The notes: generated by a model not told the origin, from the sequence alone. A stretch of 9,738 bases of DNA from an uncultured bacterium (GCA_903954205.1 CAJBMR010000086.1:1-9738), one strand, 5' to 3'. Counted from the first letter of the stretch, positions 1 to 6,785 are shown. Numbers and translations: made by a program.

Positions 1-398
1 CCGTTGACCTTCAACGTGCCGTCGACGGTGCCGTGGACCTTCGCCCAGAAGGGGTTGAAGACCTTGCCGCCCTAGTCGTACTGATAGATAGTCACCGTGA
101 CGAGGGAGTTGGCCGGCACCTGAAGGGTCGTCGAGGGCCAGTAGAAGGGCCAGCCCTGGCTCGCATAGAGGGCGTTCACGCCCTCGGTTGGCCCGGGGAC
201 GGCGTCGGAGTTGTTGGGGTAGACGTACAGCTCGAGTTTGGCGGCATTGACAGGACCCTCGGGAGTGTCCACGGTCCCCGCCGGCTCCGCGACGAGGAGC
301 GGCGGCTCACCGCCCGTTGCATGCGCGAAGACGGCGACTCCGGCGACCACGCCGGCACCAATCAGCACCGACACGAGCGCCACGAGAAAACGCTTCAC
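1..398 (-). pseudogene. Cupredoxin-like secreted protein, interrupted by an in-frame TAG and cut by the window edge
   Basis: The gene opens with GTG at 396-398, about five bases after a good Shine-Dalgarno (GGAAGG). Residues 1-30 form a Sec signal peptide or membrane anchor (MKRF, then a Val/Ala/Gly-rich stretch). The mature part, with LYVYPNNSDAVPG and LQVPANSLVTVTIYQYD, looks like the first beta strands of a cupredoxin (sulfocyanin or oxidase subunit II type). Codon 109 is TAG (72-74), giving a 108-aa product. Reading on in the same frame gives GGKVFNPFWAKVHGTVDG and further residues to base 1. All 23 complete codons after the stop end in G or C, so coding continues past it. The copper ligands expected nearer the C-terminus lie outside the window. 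Its divergent neighbours ctaG and a thioredoxin-like lipoprotein suit a copper or oxidase role. The stop could be a real nonsense mutation or a sequence error. The cupredoxin call is moderate. Confidence 0.5.
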
Positions 399-436
399 GG
401 ATTCCTTCCCGGCACAACAAGACGACTGGTGGGCTC

Positions 437-465
437 AGGGTAGGGGCATACAGGCCCTAGGTCAC
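437..465 (-). promoter_or_regulatory. Putative promoter of the cupredoxin-like gene
   Basis: Read on the minus strand, GTGACC (460-465) stands 17 bases before TACCCT (437-442), a fair sigma-70-type -35/-10 pair. Transcription would start near 430, leaving a leader of roughly 30 bases that contains the Shine-Dalgarno GGAAGG. This gene therefore seems to have a conventional leader, unlike most genes in the window. The call rests on motif and spacing only. Confidence 0.35.
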
Positions 466-478
466 GCATTCCCGACCG

Positions 479-522
479 AATCGACCCCAATTCGGCGCAG
501 GTTCGCCCAGAGTTCGCGGTCT
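479..522 (+). promoter_or_regulatory. Four tandem 11-bp units, candidate response-regulator site upstream of ctaG
   Basis: Four consecutive 11-mers begin at 479, 490, 501 and 512: AATCGACCCCA, ATTCGGCGCAG, GTTCGCCCAGA and GTTCGCGGTCT. All share TCG at positions 3-5, and the last three share TTCG. The array ends on the first base of the ctaG -10 box. Tandem 11-bp units near the -35 are typical sites of PhoB/OmpR-type regulators, such as the Streptomyces PhoP box built on GTTCAC repeats. A 6-bp inverted repeat (CCGAAT/ATTCGG, 476-495) overlaps the array. The binding protein is unknown. Confidence 0.4.
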
Positions 523-533
523 ATCGTGAAGGG
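522..533 (+). promoter_or_regulatory. Leaderless -10 box of ctaG
   Basis: TATCGT (522-527) is followed by six bases and then the GTG start at 534, so the predicted transcription start falls on or next to the start codon. AAGGG touches the GTG directly, too close to work as a Shine-Dalgarno, which favours the leaderless reading. No clear -35 is seen. Confidence 0.55.
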
Positions 534-1382
534 GTGGAGGCGTGGAATCCCGGTGACGACCTGTGGACGGTCGACCTGTTCGTGACGACCAACCTCATTC
601 TCGTCGCAATCCTCTACCTCGTGGGCGTGCGCGTCCTTGCCACCAGGGGCCTCACCTGGTCTGCGTGGCGCACCCTCAGCTTCCTGCTTGCGATGGCCCT
701 GCTGGCCATCGCTTACCTCGGGCCCTTCGAGACCCTGGCGCACACCTACTTCTGGGCGCACATGAGCCAGCACCTCATCGTCATGATGCTTGCCGCGCCG
801 TTCATCGTCCTGTCCTGCCCGGTCGCGCTCACCGTCCTGGCCACCACAGGGCGCACCCGTGGCGCCATCATCCGGGCCCTGCGGTCATCGGTCGGGCTCT
901 TCCTCGTGAACCCGGTCTTCACGTGGCTGCTCTTCGCCACCGTGCTCATCGGCTCGCACGTCACCCCGGTGATGGAGTGGGTCCTCGGTGACCACGACGC
1001 CATGTCCTACATCGAGCGCCCCGTCTACCTCATCGCAGCTCTGCTGTTCTACTACCCGCTCATCGGCAACGACATGTGCGCACGCCGGCCGCGGCCCGCA
1101 ATCCGACTGCTGTCGCTCGGGCTCATGATGATCCCCGAGACCGCACTCGGCGCCGTCATCTTCCTCGCACCCGTCACGCTCTACCCGTCCTACGTCGCAG
1201 CGGCGGCAGCTGTCGGTGCCGACCCCCTCGTCGATCAGCAATTGGCGGGCGCGCTTATGTGGGCCATCACCATGGTCATCGACTCCGTATGGATGATGGT
1301 GGCCGCAGTGGAGTGGTGGCGATCAGAGGAGCGCCAGACGGCGATCCAGGAGCGCCGCGAGCAGGAGGAGGTGGCTCCATGA
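534..1382 (+). CDS. ctaG: Cytochrome c oxidase assembly protein, CtaG family
   Basis: This 282-aa polytopic membrane protein of the caa3-type CtaG family (PF09678) is thought to help deliver or insert copper during assembly of haem-copper oxidases. Hydrophobic segments lie near residues 16-33, 48-63, 81-101, 121-141, 161-177, 190-215 and 236-259, about seven spans. The signature HMSQH sits at 76-80 between the second and third spans, and more His residues at 142 and 154 could contact metal. The C-terminus is a charged tail rich in Glu and Arg (264-280). The GTG start at 534 is preferred because a TATCGT box ends six bases before it. The gene's TGA overlaps the ATG of the downstream lipoprotein (ATGA at 1379-1382), so the two should be co-transcribed and translationally coupled. 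This copper-related family should not be confused with the unrelated Cox11-type protein also called CtaG. Confidence 0.9.
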   Translation: MEAWNPGDDLWTVDLFVTTNLILVAILYLVGVRVLATRGLTWSAWRTLSFLLAMALLAIAYLGPFETLAHTYFWAHMSQHLIVMMLAAPFIVLSCPVALTVLATTGRTRGAIIRALRSSVGLFLVNPVFTWLLFATVLIGSHVTPVMEWVLGDHDAMSYIERPVYLIAALLFYYPLIGNDMCARRPRPAIRLLSLGLMMIPETALGAVIFLAPVTLYPSYVAAAAAVGADPLVDQQLAGALMWAITMVIDSVWMMVAAVEWWRSEERQTAIQERREQEEVAP

Positions 1383-1948
1383 GGGCCGTGATGGGCGTGG
1401 TGGGCGCCGCGCTGCTCCTCTCCGGTTGCTCGCAGATGTACGCCGCAACGCCCGTCGTCACGATCTCCGCCACCACTGCCGCAAGCGCGGAGTCGATCGG
1501 GCTCACCGTCATCCCGCCGGAGGAGCGGCAGCAGACGATCGTCATCGCCGGAGCGACCGCGGACGGGACCGCGCTGTCGACGGCCGAGATGGGCGGCGAC
1601 ATCGTCGTCGTCAACGCGTGGGCATCGTGGTGCCCGCCCTGCATCGAGGAACTCCCACTGCTCGCTTCAGCAGCCGAGGCCTACGCCGATCAGGGCGTGA
1701 CCTTCCTCGGTCTCAACTCCATGGACGACCCCATCGCATCCGCCAGCCTGCTCGGGTCGAGCCCCTACCGCAGCATCGACGATCGCGACGGCGCGATCAT
1801 CGCCACGATCCCGGGGGTCCCACCGCGATCACTTCCGAGCACCGTGATCCTCGATCGCCAGGGCCGCATCGCCGTACGCGTCATCGGGCCCGTGAAGCCG
1901 GGCCAACTCGAGGGAGTGCTCGAGACACTCCTCGCCGAGCCTGCCTAA
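1379..1948 (+). CDS. TlpA/ResA-type thioredoxin-like lipoprotein
   Basis: This 189-aa protein starts at ATG 1379, which overlaps the ctaG stop and follows a strong Shine-Dalgarno (AGGAGGAG, 1363-1370) at eight bases. The reading frame is open further upstream, but that part lies inside ctaG. Residues 1-16 plus Cys17 form a lipoprotein signal with lipobox LSGC, so the protein is probably anchored outside the cytoplasmic membrane. A thioredoxin fold follows: strand VVVNAW (76-81), active site CPPC (85-88) in WASWCPPC, and the cis-proline loop with Pro153 in SLPST. Extracytoplasmic TlpA/ResA proteins reduce disulfides, for example in apocytochrome c or in the CuA site of oxidase subunit II. Coupling to ctaG makes a copper-site role the best inference; cytochrome c maturation is the alternative. 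Its TAA overlaps the stop of the convergent FAD gene. Confidence 0.88.
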   Translation: MRAVMGVVGAALLLSGCSQMYAATPVVTISATTAASAESIGLTVIPPEERQQTIVIAGATADGTALSTAEMGGDIVVVNAWASWCPPCIEELPLLASAAEAYADQGVTFLGLNSMDDPIASASLLGSSPYRSIDDRDGAIIATIPGVPPRSLPSTVILDRQGRIAVRVIGPVKPGQLEGVLETLLAEPA

Positions 1949-2907
1949 CTCTCCAGGGCACCCGACATTTCCCTACCGAGTGCGTCGCCGGAGACCCAGG
2001 CCGACTGCGTGCGAGGCACACCCGCCCAGCCATCGCCCGCTCGACCGACGACCCCGTCAAAGGCGAAGGCCTCGGGTCGCGCATGCGCGGGGCGCGCGTA
2101 GGTCCAGCGCTTCACGGTGAACCATGTCGGCACTGCGCCGCTGAGGTTCCTCATCACCGCCAGCATCGCGGGAGCTGCCGTGACAGGTTCCGCGAGGTGA
2201 CCCGCAGCAAAAACGGGTGTGGAGTGTGCGACGAGCACGGGCGCGTCGTCACCGCGACGCGATCCGTCGTCGGCAACGAACGACAGCACGGGATCGTCGT
2301 TGACGAAGGCGCCGTCGAATTCCCAGGTGCGCTCGGGGTAGACGGCGACGAGCGCCATCACCGGCTCCCACATCGGTGCACTGCTCGCGGCCACGAGTGC
2401 GTCCATCTGGGGATCCGGGCCGCACAGCGCCACTGCGCGATAGTCGCGACCAGCGACCCGCACACCGCCTTCGCCGACGTCCACGCTCGTCACATCGATG
2501 GGATGGCGGATCTCCACGAGATCGGAGGGGAGCACCGCGGCGAGATCCTCGACCAGACTGCGCAGTCCGCGCGGCGCGGCGTAGCGCACGGGTCCTGACT
2601 TCGTGCCGAGCAGCGTGCTGCCGTCTGCGATGTGGAACGTGTCGGTCCAGGGGCGCACGAGTCCGCGATCGATCCAGTCACCGACCACCTCGCCGAAGCC
2701 CGCGTCATCGACCGTGAAGTACGACGCGCCAATATCCACCACACGTCCGTCGTACGCCGTGCCGGTGTCGCGGAGGGTCTGCGTCGCGAGACGACCGCCG
2801 AGGCGATGGCCGCGATCGAGGACATCGACGGTGAGGCCTGCATCCGCCAGGGCGGTGGCGCAGGCGATGCCGCTGATGCCGCCTCCGATCACCGCGACAT
2901 CAGCCAT
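1945..2907 (-). CDS. Renalase-like FAD-dependent oxidoreductase
   Basis: This 320-aa cytoplasmic flavoprotein has an N-terminal Rossmann dinucleotide motif VAVIGGGISG (4-13), an acidic residue at the end of the second strand (Asp31) and the GGR motif (37-39), as in flavin amine oxidases. ASYFTVDD (61-68), RWTYARP (267-273) and a C-terminal flavin-contacting stretch ending in WVSGDALG match the NAD(P)/FAD-dependent, renalase-like subfamily. The substrate is unknown; bacterial renalases oxidise misreduced forms of NAD(P)H, but this protein could differ. It starts at ATG 2905-2907, 11 bases after the DUF3151 stop, with only a weak Shine-Dalgarno, so it is probably the last gene of the aldolase-DUF3151 run. 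Its TAG shares bases with the TAA of the convergent thioredoxin-like gene, leaving no room for a terminator between them. Confidence 0.8.
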   Translation of the reverse strand: MADVAVIGGGISGIACATALADAGLTVDVLDRGHRLGGRLATQTLRDTGTAYDGRVVDIGASYFTVDDAGFGEVVGDWIDRGLVRPWTDTFHIADGSTLLGTKSGPVRYAAPRGLRSLVEDLAAVLPSDLVEIRHPIDVTSVDVGEGGVRVAGRDYRAVALCGPDPQMDALVAASSAPMWEPVMALVAVYPERTWEFDGAFVNDDPVLSFVADDGSRRGDDAPVLVAHSTPVFAAGHLAEPVTAAPAMLAVMRNLSGAVPTWFTVKRWTYARPAHARPEAFAFDGVVGRAGDGWAGVPRTQSAWVSGDALGREMSGALES

Positions 2908-2918
2908 CGTCGTCGTCC

Positions 2919-3338
2919 CTAGCCCCGAAGGCTCGGGTCGCAGTCGTCGATGAAGGCCGCGCAGCGCACGGCTTCGTCCTCTTCGCCTATGGCCTCAGCA
3001 GCGCGTTGGAGCGAGATGAGGCAGCGGAGGAACCCGCGGTTGGGCTCATGCGACCACGGCACGGGCCCGTGTCCCTTCCAGCCACTGCGCCGCAGTGCAT
3101 CGAGGCCGCGGTGATAGCCCACGCGCGCAAACGCATAGGACTCCACAACGCGGCCCTCGTTCCAGGCGGCATCCGACAGCACCGCCCACGCAAGGCTGGA
3201 CTGCGGGTGACGACGTGCAACGTCGTAGGCGTCAGCCCCGCCCTCGAGCTCAGTGCGCGCAGCGACGTCGTCGGGAAGGAATGTCGGGGGCGGACCCCCG
3301 AGGAGGTTCTCGTGCAGGCTCACACCCGAATCCTGCAC
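2919..3338 (-). CDS. DUF3151 family protein
   Basis: This protein of about 139 aa belongs to DUF3151 (PF11349), a small conserved actinobacterial family without known function. The conserved core is visible: NLLGGPPP near the start, AWAVLSDAAW, FARVGYHRGLD, then GWKGHGPVPWSHEPNRGFLR, and the C-terminal IDDCDP. The helical, Ala-rich pattern suggests a TPR-like bundle. No signal or membrane segment is seen. The frame is open back to 3470 inside the aldolase gene, but that part has no family similarity. I chose GTG 3336-3338 because AGGAG lies seven bases upstream. GTG 3321-3323 (134 aa) is nearly as good and is preceded by AGGA at a similar distance. It sits 31 bases downstream of the aldolase stop and is probably in its operon. 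Confidence 0.85.
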   Translation of the reverse strand: MQDSGVSLHENLLGGPPPTFLPDDVAARTELEGGADAYDVARRHPQSSLAWAVLSDAAWNEGRVVESYAFARVGYHRGLDALRRSGWKGHGPVPWSHEPNRGFLRCLISLQRAAEAIGEEDEAVRCAAFIDDCDPSLRG

Positions 3339-3369
3339 TACGCCGCTCCTGCGACCACGCAGCGGTCGG

Positions 3370-4257
3370 TCAGGTGATCGAAGCGGTGTAGATCTCGTCG
3401 ATCGTCGACTGCAGCGTGGCGGTGAAGTCCGCATCGCTCTGCTGCGCGGAGAGCCCTTCGGAGAGCGCACGCGAGAAGCTCGCGATCATGCCGTGATTGG
3501 CTGCGAGCATGTCGCAGGCGTCGTCGCGCGAGTAGCCACCCGAGAGTGCCACCACACGCAGGACCTTCGGATGCCCGATGAACATCGAGTAGAAGTTGTT
3601 CTCGCTCGGCAGCGACAGCTTGAACATCACCTGCTGGCCCTCGGGAATGCGATCCAGGCCGGCGAGGAGTGCATCGCGCAGGAGTGCCTCACTCTGCGCC
3701 TTGTCCTCGCTCTTGATGTTGACCTCGGGCTCGATGATCGGAACGAGGCCGTGGCCAAGGATCTGCAAGGCGACGTCGAACTGCTGGTCGACGACAGCCT
3801 GGACACCCGCGGGGTTGGCGGAGTTGATGACCGAGCGCATCTTGGTGCCGAAGACACCCTTGCTGGCCGCGCGCGCACAGAGGTCATCGAGGTGCGGCAT
3901 CGGCTTCATCAACTGAGCGCCATCGACCTCATCGGCGAGGCCGAGGTCGACCTTGACGATCGGGACGACGCGCTTGACATCCCACAGGTACGCAGGTGTC
4001 GGCTGACCCTCGATGTCGCGGTCCATCGTCATCTCGAAGAGGATCGCTGCGATCACCCTGTCGCCGTTGAACGCCGAGTTGGTGATGATGCGCGAGCGCA
4101 TCGCGTGCACGAGATCGAACATCTCGGCGTCGCCGGAGTAGGAGCTCTCATCGACCCCGTAGAGCTGGAGCGCCTTGGGGGTGCTGCCGCCGCTCTGGTC
4201 GAGTGCGGCGATGAAGCCCTTGCCGGAACCCATCTGGGTGCGCATGTCGGTATTCAT
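3370..4257 (-). CDS. fda: Fructose-bisphosphate aldolase, class I
   Basis: This 295-aa cytoplasmic enzyme is a class I (Schiff-base, metal-independent) aldolase, EC 4.1.2.13, interconverting fructose-1,6-bisphosphate with glyceraldehyde-3-phosphate and dihydroxyacetone phosphate in glycolysis and gluconeogenesis. Diagnostic stretches are ALDQSGGSTPKAL (18-30, catalytic Asp20), VPIVKVDLG (98-106), the IIEPEVNIK strand (174-182) and VMFKLSLP (210-217) with Lys213, which fits the Schiff-base Lys known near residue 212 in the staphylococcal enzyme. The phosphate-binding loop includes LSGGYSR (238-244). Its length is normal for this bacterial subfamily. ATG 4255-4257 is supported by GGGAG eight bases upstream. 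The gene begins the run aldolase-DUF3151-FAD oxidoreductase. A LacI-type dyad upstream suggests sugar-responsive control. Many actinobacteria carry a class II aldolase at the equivalent place, so this may be a non-orthologous replacement. Confidence 0.93.
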   Translation of the reverse strand: MNTDMRTQMGSGKGFIAALDQSGGSTPKALQLYGVDESSYSGDAEMFDLVHAMRSRIITNSAFNGDRVIAAILFEMTMDRDIEGQPTPAYLWDVKRVVPIVKVDLGLADEVDGAQLMKPMPHLDDLCARAASKGVFGTKMRSVINSANPAGVQAVVDQQFDVALQILGHGLVPIIEPEVNIKSEDKAQSEALLRDALLAGLDRIPEGQQVMFKLSLPSENNFYSMFIGHPKVLRVVALSGGYSRDDACDMLAANHGMIASFSRALSEGLSAQQSDADFTATLQSTIDEIYTASIT

Positions 4258-4289
4258 GGGGTGATCTCCCGTAGCGAGGTGGAGTCCTC

Positions 4290-4318
4290 AGCCTATCGGC
4301 AAGCGTTTGCAGCCGGAA
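4290..4318 (-). promoter_or_regulatory. Putative aldolase promoter
   Basis: On the minus strand TAGGCT (4290-4295) matches TANNNT, and a weak -35 (TTCCGG, 4313-4318) lies 17 bases upstream. Transcription would begin near 4283, leaving a leader of about 25 bases with Shine-Dalgarno GGGAG. The promoter stands in the 69-bp gap after the MFS gene, so the aldolase need not rely on readthrough. Confidence 0.4.
4299..4310 (-). promoter_or_regulatory. LacI/CcpA-type operator-like dyad in the aldolase promoter
   Basis: On the minus strand the site reads GCAAACGCTTGC. Five of its six base pairs are symmetric around a central CG, the hallmark of LacI-family operators. With flanking bases (TGCAAACGCTTGCC) it matches 13 of 14 positions of TGNAANCGNTNNCA, the catabolite-responsive element pattern. 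It lies between the proposed -35 and -10, where a bound repressor would block polymerase. No regulator gene is present in the window. Confidence 0.4.
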
Positions 4319-4326
4319 GGGGGTCG

Positions 4327-5553
4327 TCAGTCAGAGATCGCGTAGCCGTCCGTCGCCCGCAGGCGCCAGACCGACGGCACGAGCAGCGACCCCGCGATCG
4401 CAGCGGCCGCCACGAGCGCGGCGATGAGGAACGCCTCCGAGATGGGGATGAACATGAGGAGCGGCCCGGCCAGGGCGAGGCCGATGGGGCCGAACATCAG
4501 TGATCCGAATGCGTCGTACGAGGACACGCGCGACAGCGACTCCGGTGGCACATTGCGCTGGAGTGCGGTGAACCACAGGACGACCATGATCTCCATCGAC
4601 AGGCCCCACACGGCAGCGGCGAGCATGACCACGGGCAGCGGCGCGGCGAGGGCGAGCGTGAGGAGCCACGCGGGCAGGGTGAAGCAGATCGCCATCCCGA
4701 AGGCGACAGGCCGTTGCACCCGCAGTCGCGAAGCCACGACGGCACCGACGAGCAGGCCCGCGGCCATGGCGCCGAGCACGGCCGACCAACCCGTGGGGCC
4801 GCCGTAGATGTCGTTGGCCAGCACCGGGCCGAGCACCTCCTCGGCACCGCGCATCACCATGACGATCAAGCTGAATGCGAGAACCACCGCCACGATCCAG
4901 CGGTGGCGGATGAAGACCTGCCAGCCATCGATCAGGTCGCGCACGGGTGACTCACCGGAGTCATGCGGCCGAGAGAAGCGGCGAAGGCCGAAGACGAGGA
5001 TGCCGGCGACGAGGAAGCTCACCGCATCGAGGACGATCGCCCAGCCCGAGCCGATCGTCGCGACGAGCAGGCCGCCTAGGGCGGTGCCGACGATGAAGCC
5101 GCCGTTGCCAGCGACCGCGTTGTAGGCGTTCGCGGATTGCAGCAGCGCGTCCGGCACGACGTCGGTCGCCAGGCCGGGGTACGCGGGGTACCACAAACCC
5201 ACGAGCACGCCCGCGAGCACATTCAGTGCCGCCAGTAGCGGCACGGTGGCCACACCGAGGATGAAGGTCAGGCCGATGGCCCCAATAACGACGGCCATGA
5301 GCATGTCGCAGATGCTTATCATCCGGGGTCGTCCCACGCGGTCGGCGATGACACCACCGATGGGAAGCACCAGCACCACAGGGATCGCCTGTGCTGCCAG
5401 CACGATGCTGAGCCCCGTGGGTGATCCATCGGGCAGTGCGAGCACACCGAAGGCAATGGCGATCGGTGCGACGCCGTTGCCGATGTTGGAGATGAGCCGG
5501 GACCCGAAGAGGCGACGATACTCAGCCATTCCGGCCAGGGTGCGCACGCTCAC
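4327..5553 (-). CDS. Major facilitator superfamily transporter (EntS-like MFS_3 group)
   Basis: This 408-aa protein has about twelve hydrophobic spans in two halves joined by a cytoplasmic loop near residues 193-213 (RRFSRPHDSGESPVRD). The MFS loop 2-3 motif is seen as GGVIADRVGRPRM (66-78), and WYPAYPGLATDVVP and NAYNAVAGNGGFIVG are typical of the EntS/MFS_3 exporter group. These proteins export small molecules, including siderophores and drugs, by proton exchange, but the cargo here cannot be read from the sequence. The start is GTG 5551-5553, with TAGGAT ending seven bases upstream, so the mRNA is probably leaderless; an internal ATG at codon 9 is a weaker alternative. It is divergent from the class V aminotransferase with a 44-bp gap. 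The aldolase follows on the same strand after 69 bases but seems to have its own promoter. Confidence 0.88.
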   Translation of the reverse strand: MSVRTLAGMAEYRRLFGSRLISNIGNGVAPIAIAFGVLALPDGSPTGLSIVLAAQAIPVVLVLPIGGVIADRVGRPRMISICDMLMAVVIGAIGLTFILGVATVPLLAALNVLAGVLVGLWYPAYPGLATDVVPDALLQSANAYNAVAGNGGFIVGTALGGLLVATIGSGWAIVLDAVSFLVAGILVFGLRRFSRPHDSGESPVRDLIDGWQVFIRHRWIVAVVLAFSLIVMVMRGAEEVLGPVLANDIYGGPTGWSAVLGAMAAGLLVGAVVASRLRVQRPVAFGMAICFTLPAWLLTLALAAPLPVVMLAAAVWGLSMEIMVVLWFTALQRNVPPESLSRVSSYDAFGSLMFGPIGLALAGPLLMFIPISEAFLIAALVAAAAIAGSLLVPSVWRLRATDGYAISD

Positions 5554-5566
5554 CGGCTTGATCCTA
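5554..5566 (-). promoter_or_regulatory. Leaderless -10 box of the MFS gene
   Basis: TAGGAT (5561-5566 on the minus strand) is followed by seven bases and then the GTG start. AGGA inside the box could alternatively act as a Shine-Dalgarno at eight bases, so both readings are open. Its repetition at other genes in the window favours the leaderless one. Confidence 0.45.
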
Positions 5567-5585
5567 GGTCTGTGCCGCCGCTCGC

Positions 5586-5597
5586 TAGCATCGCGGC
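5586..5597 (+). promoter_or_regulatory. Leaderless -10 box of the class V aminotransferase
   Basis: TAGCAT (5586-5591) is followed by six bases (CGCGGC) and GTG at 5598. No Shine-Dalgarno is present upstream of the start. No recognisable -35 is seen at 16-18 bases. Confidence 0.5.
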
Positions 5598-6785
5598 GTG
5601 ATCAACGTCGAGGCGCTGCGCGCTTCTACTCCCGGATGTGCCCATGTCACCCACCTCAACAATGCCGGCTGCGCGCTGCCTCCGGCCATCGTCACGGACA
5701 CGATGGTCAGCCACCTCCGGCTCGAGGAGGCGATCGGCGGATACGAGGCCTACTCCCAGGCCCGCGACCGGGTTGCCGGTGTCTACGCATCGGTCGGCGC
5801 ACTCGTCAACGCACCCATCGAGCGGGTGGCGCTCGTGGAGTCAGCCACCGTCGCCTGGGATCGCGGCCTGCAGGCCATCGCCTTCAGCGATCCGCTGGAG
5901 CCGGGTGACCGCATGCTCGTCTCGGGAAGCGAGTACGCCTCCAACGTGCTGCCCCTGCTGCAGCTGGCGCGGCGTACCGGAGCGTCGGTCGAGGTCATCC
6001 CGGACGGTGACGACGGAAGTGTCGATGTCGAGGCACTGGGGGACATGCTCGACGAGCGGGTGCGCATCGTGTCGGTCAATCACGCACCCAGTCAGAACGG
6101 TCTCGTCAACGACGTCGTGGCCATCGGCGACATGCTGCGGATGCACGGTTCTCCCGCGTGGTACCTCGTCGACGCCTGCCAGTCCGTCGGGCAGTTGCCC
6201 GTCGACATGGGGCGCATCGGCTGCGACGTGTTGTCGGCGACGGGGCGGAAGTTCCTGCGCGGGCCGCGGGCGACGGGTTTCCTCGTCGTCTCGCAGCGCA
6301 TGCTCGACGACCTCGAGCCCTTTCCCCTCGACCTTCATGCTGCGACATGGACGACTCTCGACGACTACGACCTCGCCGAGGGGGCCGCGCGCTTCGAATC
6401 CTGGGAGAAGGCCTACGCCGCGCTGCTCGGCATGGGCGCGGCGATCGACTACGCCCTGGCCTGCGGCATCGAATCCCTTGCCGAGCGCATCAGCCTGCTC
6501 GCGCGCCGCGCACGGACGGGACTGGCCGAGATCCCCGGCGTCGTCGTCCGCGACCGCGGAAGCGTGCAGTCCGGCATCGTGACGATTCGCGTCGATGATC
6601 CTGCCGGGGTTGTGGCCGGACTGCGGGGACGCGGCATCAACACGAGCCTGTCCACCCCCGACTACTCGCGCATCGACTTTGGTCGCGACCAGGCGCCGGG
6701 GCTAGTACGGATCAGCCCGCACGCCTACAACACCGAGGCCGAAGTGGATCGAGCCGTCGCCGCGATTGCGGAGCTGGTGCGCTAA
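5598..6785 (+). CDS. Class V aminotransferase-fold PLP enzyme
   Basis: This 395-aa protein is a fold-type I PLP enzyme of the class V aminotransferase/cysteine desulfurase superfamily (PF00266). The N-terminus has HLNNAGCALPP (19-29). The cofactor-binding Asp and Gln appear in LVDACQSVGQLPVD (190-203; Asp192, Gln195), and the Schiff-base lysine is Lys218 in SATGRKFLRGPR. RFESWE (265-270) and VRISPHAYNTEAEVD (370-384; Arg371) match the substrate-carboxylate side of the family. The resemblance is to cysteine desulfurase-like and isopenicillin N epimerase-like proteins, possibly acting as a C-S lyase or in an ergothioneine-type pathway. No SufS-style Cys motif is evident and no sulfur or ergothioneine genes are nearby, so the substrate is unassigned. 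The GTG start follows a TAGCAT box by six bases. The TAA overlaps the stop of the convergent RNA methyltransferase. Confidence 0.85.
   Translation: MINVEALRASTPGCAHVTHLNNAGCALPPAIVTDTMVSHLRLEEAIGGYEAYSQARDRVAGVYASVGALVNAPIERVALVESATVAWDRGLQAIAFSDPLEPGDRMLVSGSEYASNVLPLLQLARRTGASVEVIPDGDDGSVDVEALGDMLDERVRIVSVNHAPSQNGLVNDVVAIGDMLRMHGSPAWYLVDACQSVGQLPVDMGRIGCDVLSATGRKFLRGPRATGFLVVSQRMLDDLEPFPLDLHAATWTTLDDYDLAEGAARFESWEKAYAALLGMGAAIDYALACGIESLAERISLLARRARTGLAEIPGVVVRDRGSVQSGIVTIRVDDPAGVVAGLRGRGINTSLSTPDYSRIDFGRDQAPGLVRISPHAYNTEAEVDRAVAAIAELVR

Noticed and set aside
72..74. TAG read as a sense codon by genome-wide recoding
   Set aside because: TAG serves as the normal stop of the FAD oxidoreductase, DUF3151, RNA methyltransferase, dedA, pyrE and dehydrogenase genes in this window.
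1076..1378. Upstream extension of the thioredoxin-like gene in the same frame
   Set aside because: It lies wholly inside ctaG, is rich in Arg/Pro as shadow frames are, and would bury the lipoprotein signal. ATG 1379 has a strong Shine-Dalgarno and the LSGC lipobox follows.
3339..3470. N-terminal extension of the DUF3151 gene to 3470
   Set aside because: The extra residues are Arg/Ser-rich, overlap the aldolase C-terminus and lack family similarity.
1426..4503. Long plus-strand frames at 1426-2598 and 3253-4503
   Set aside because: They are antisense or alternate-frame shadows of the thioredoxin-like, FAD, DUF3151 and aldolase genes, with no recognisable domains and compositional bias typical of GC-rich shadows.
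5576..5598. CGCCG/CGGCG inverted repeat around the aminotransferase -10
   Set aside because: Short GC-only arms of this kind are expected by chance at this base composition and partly overlap the start codon.
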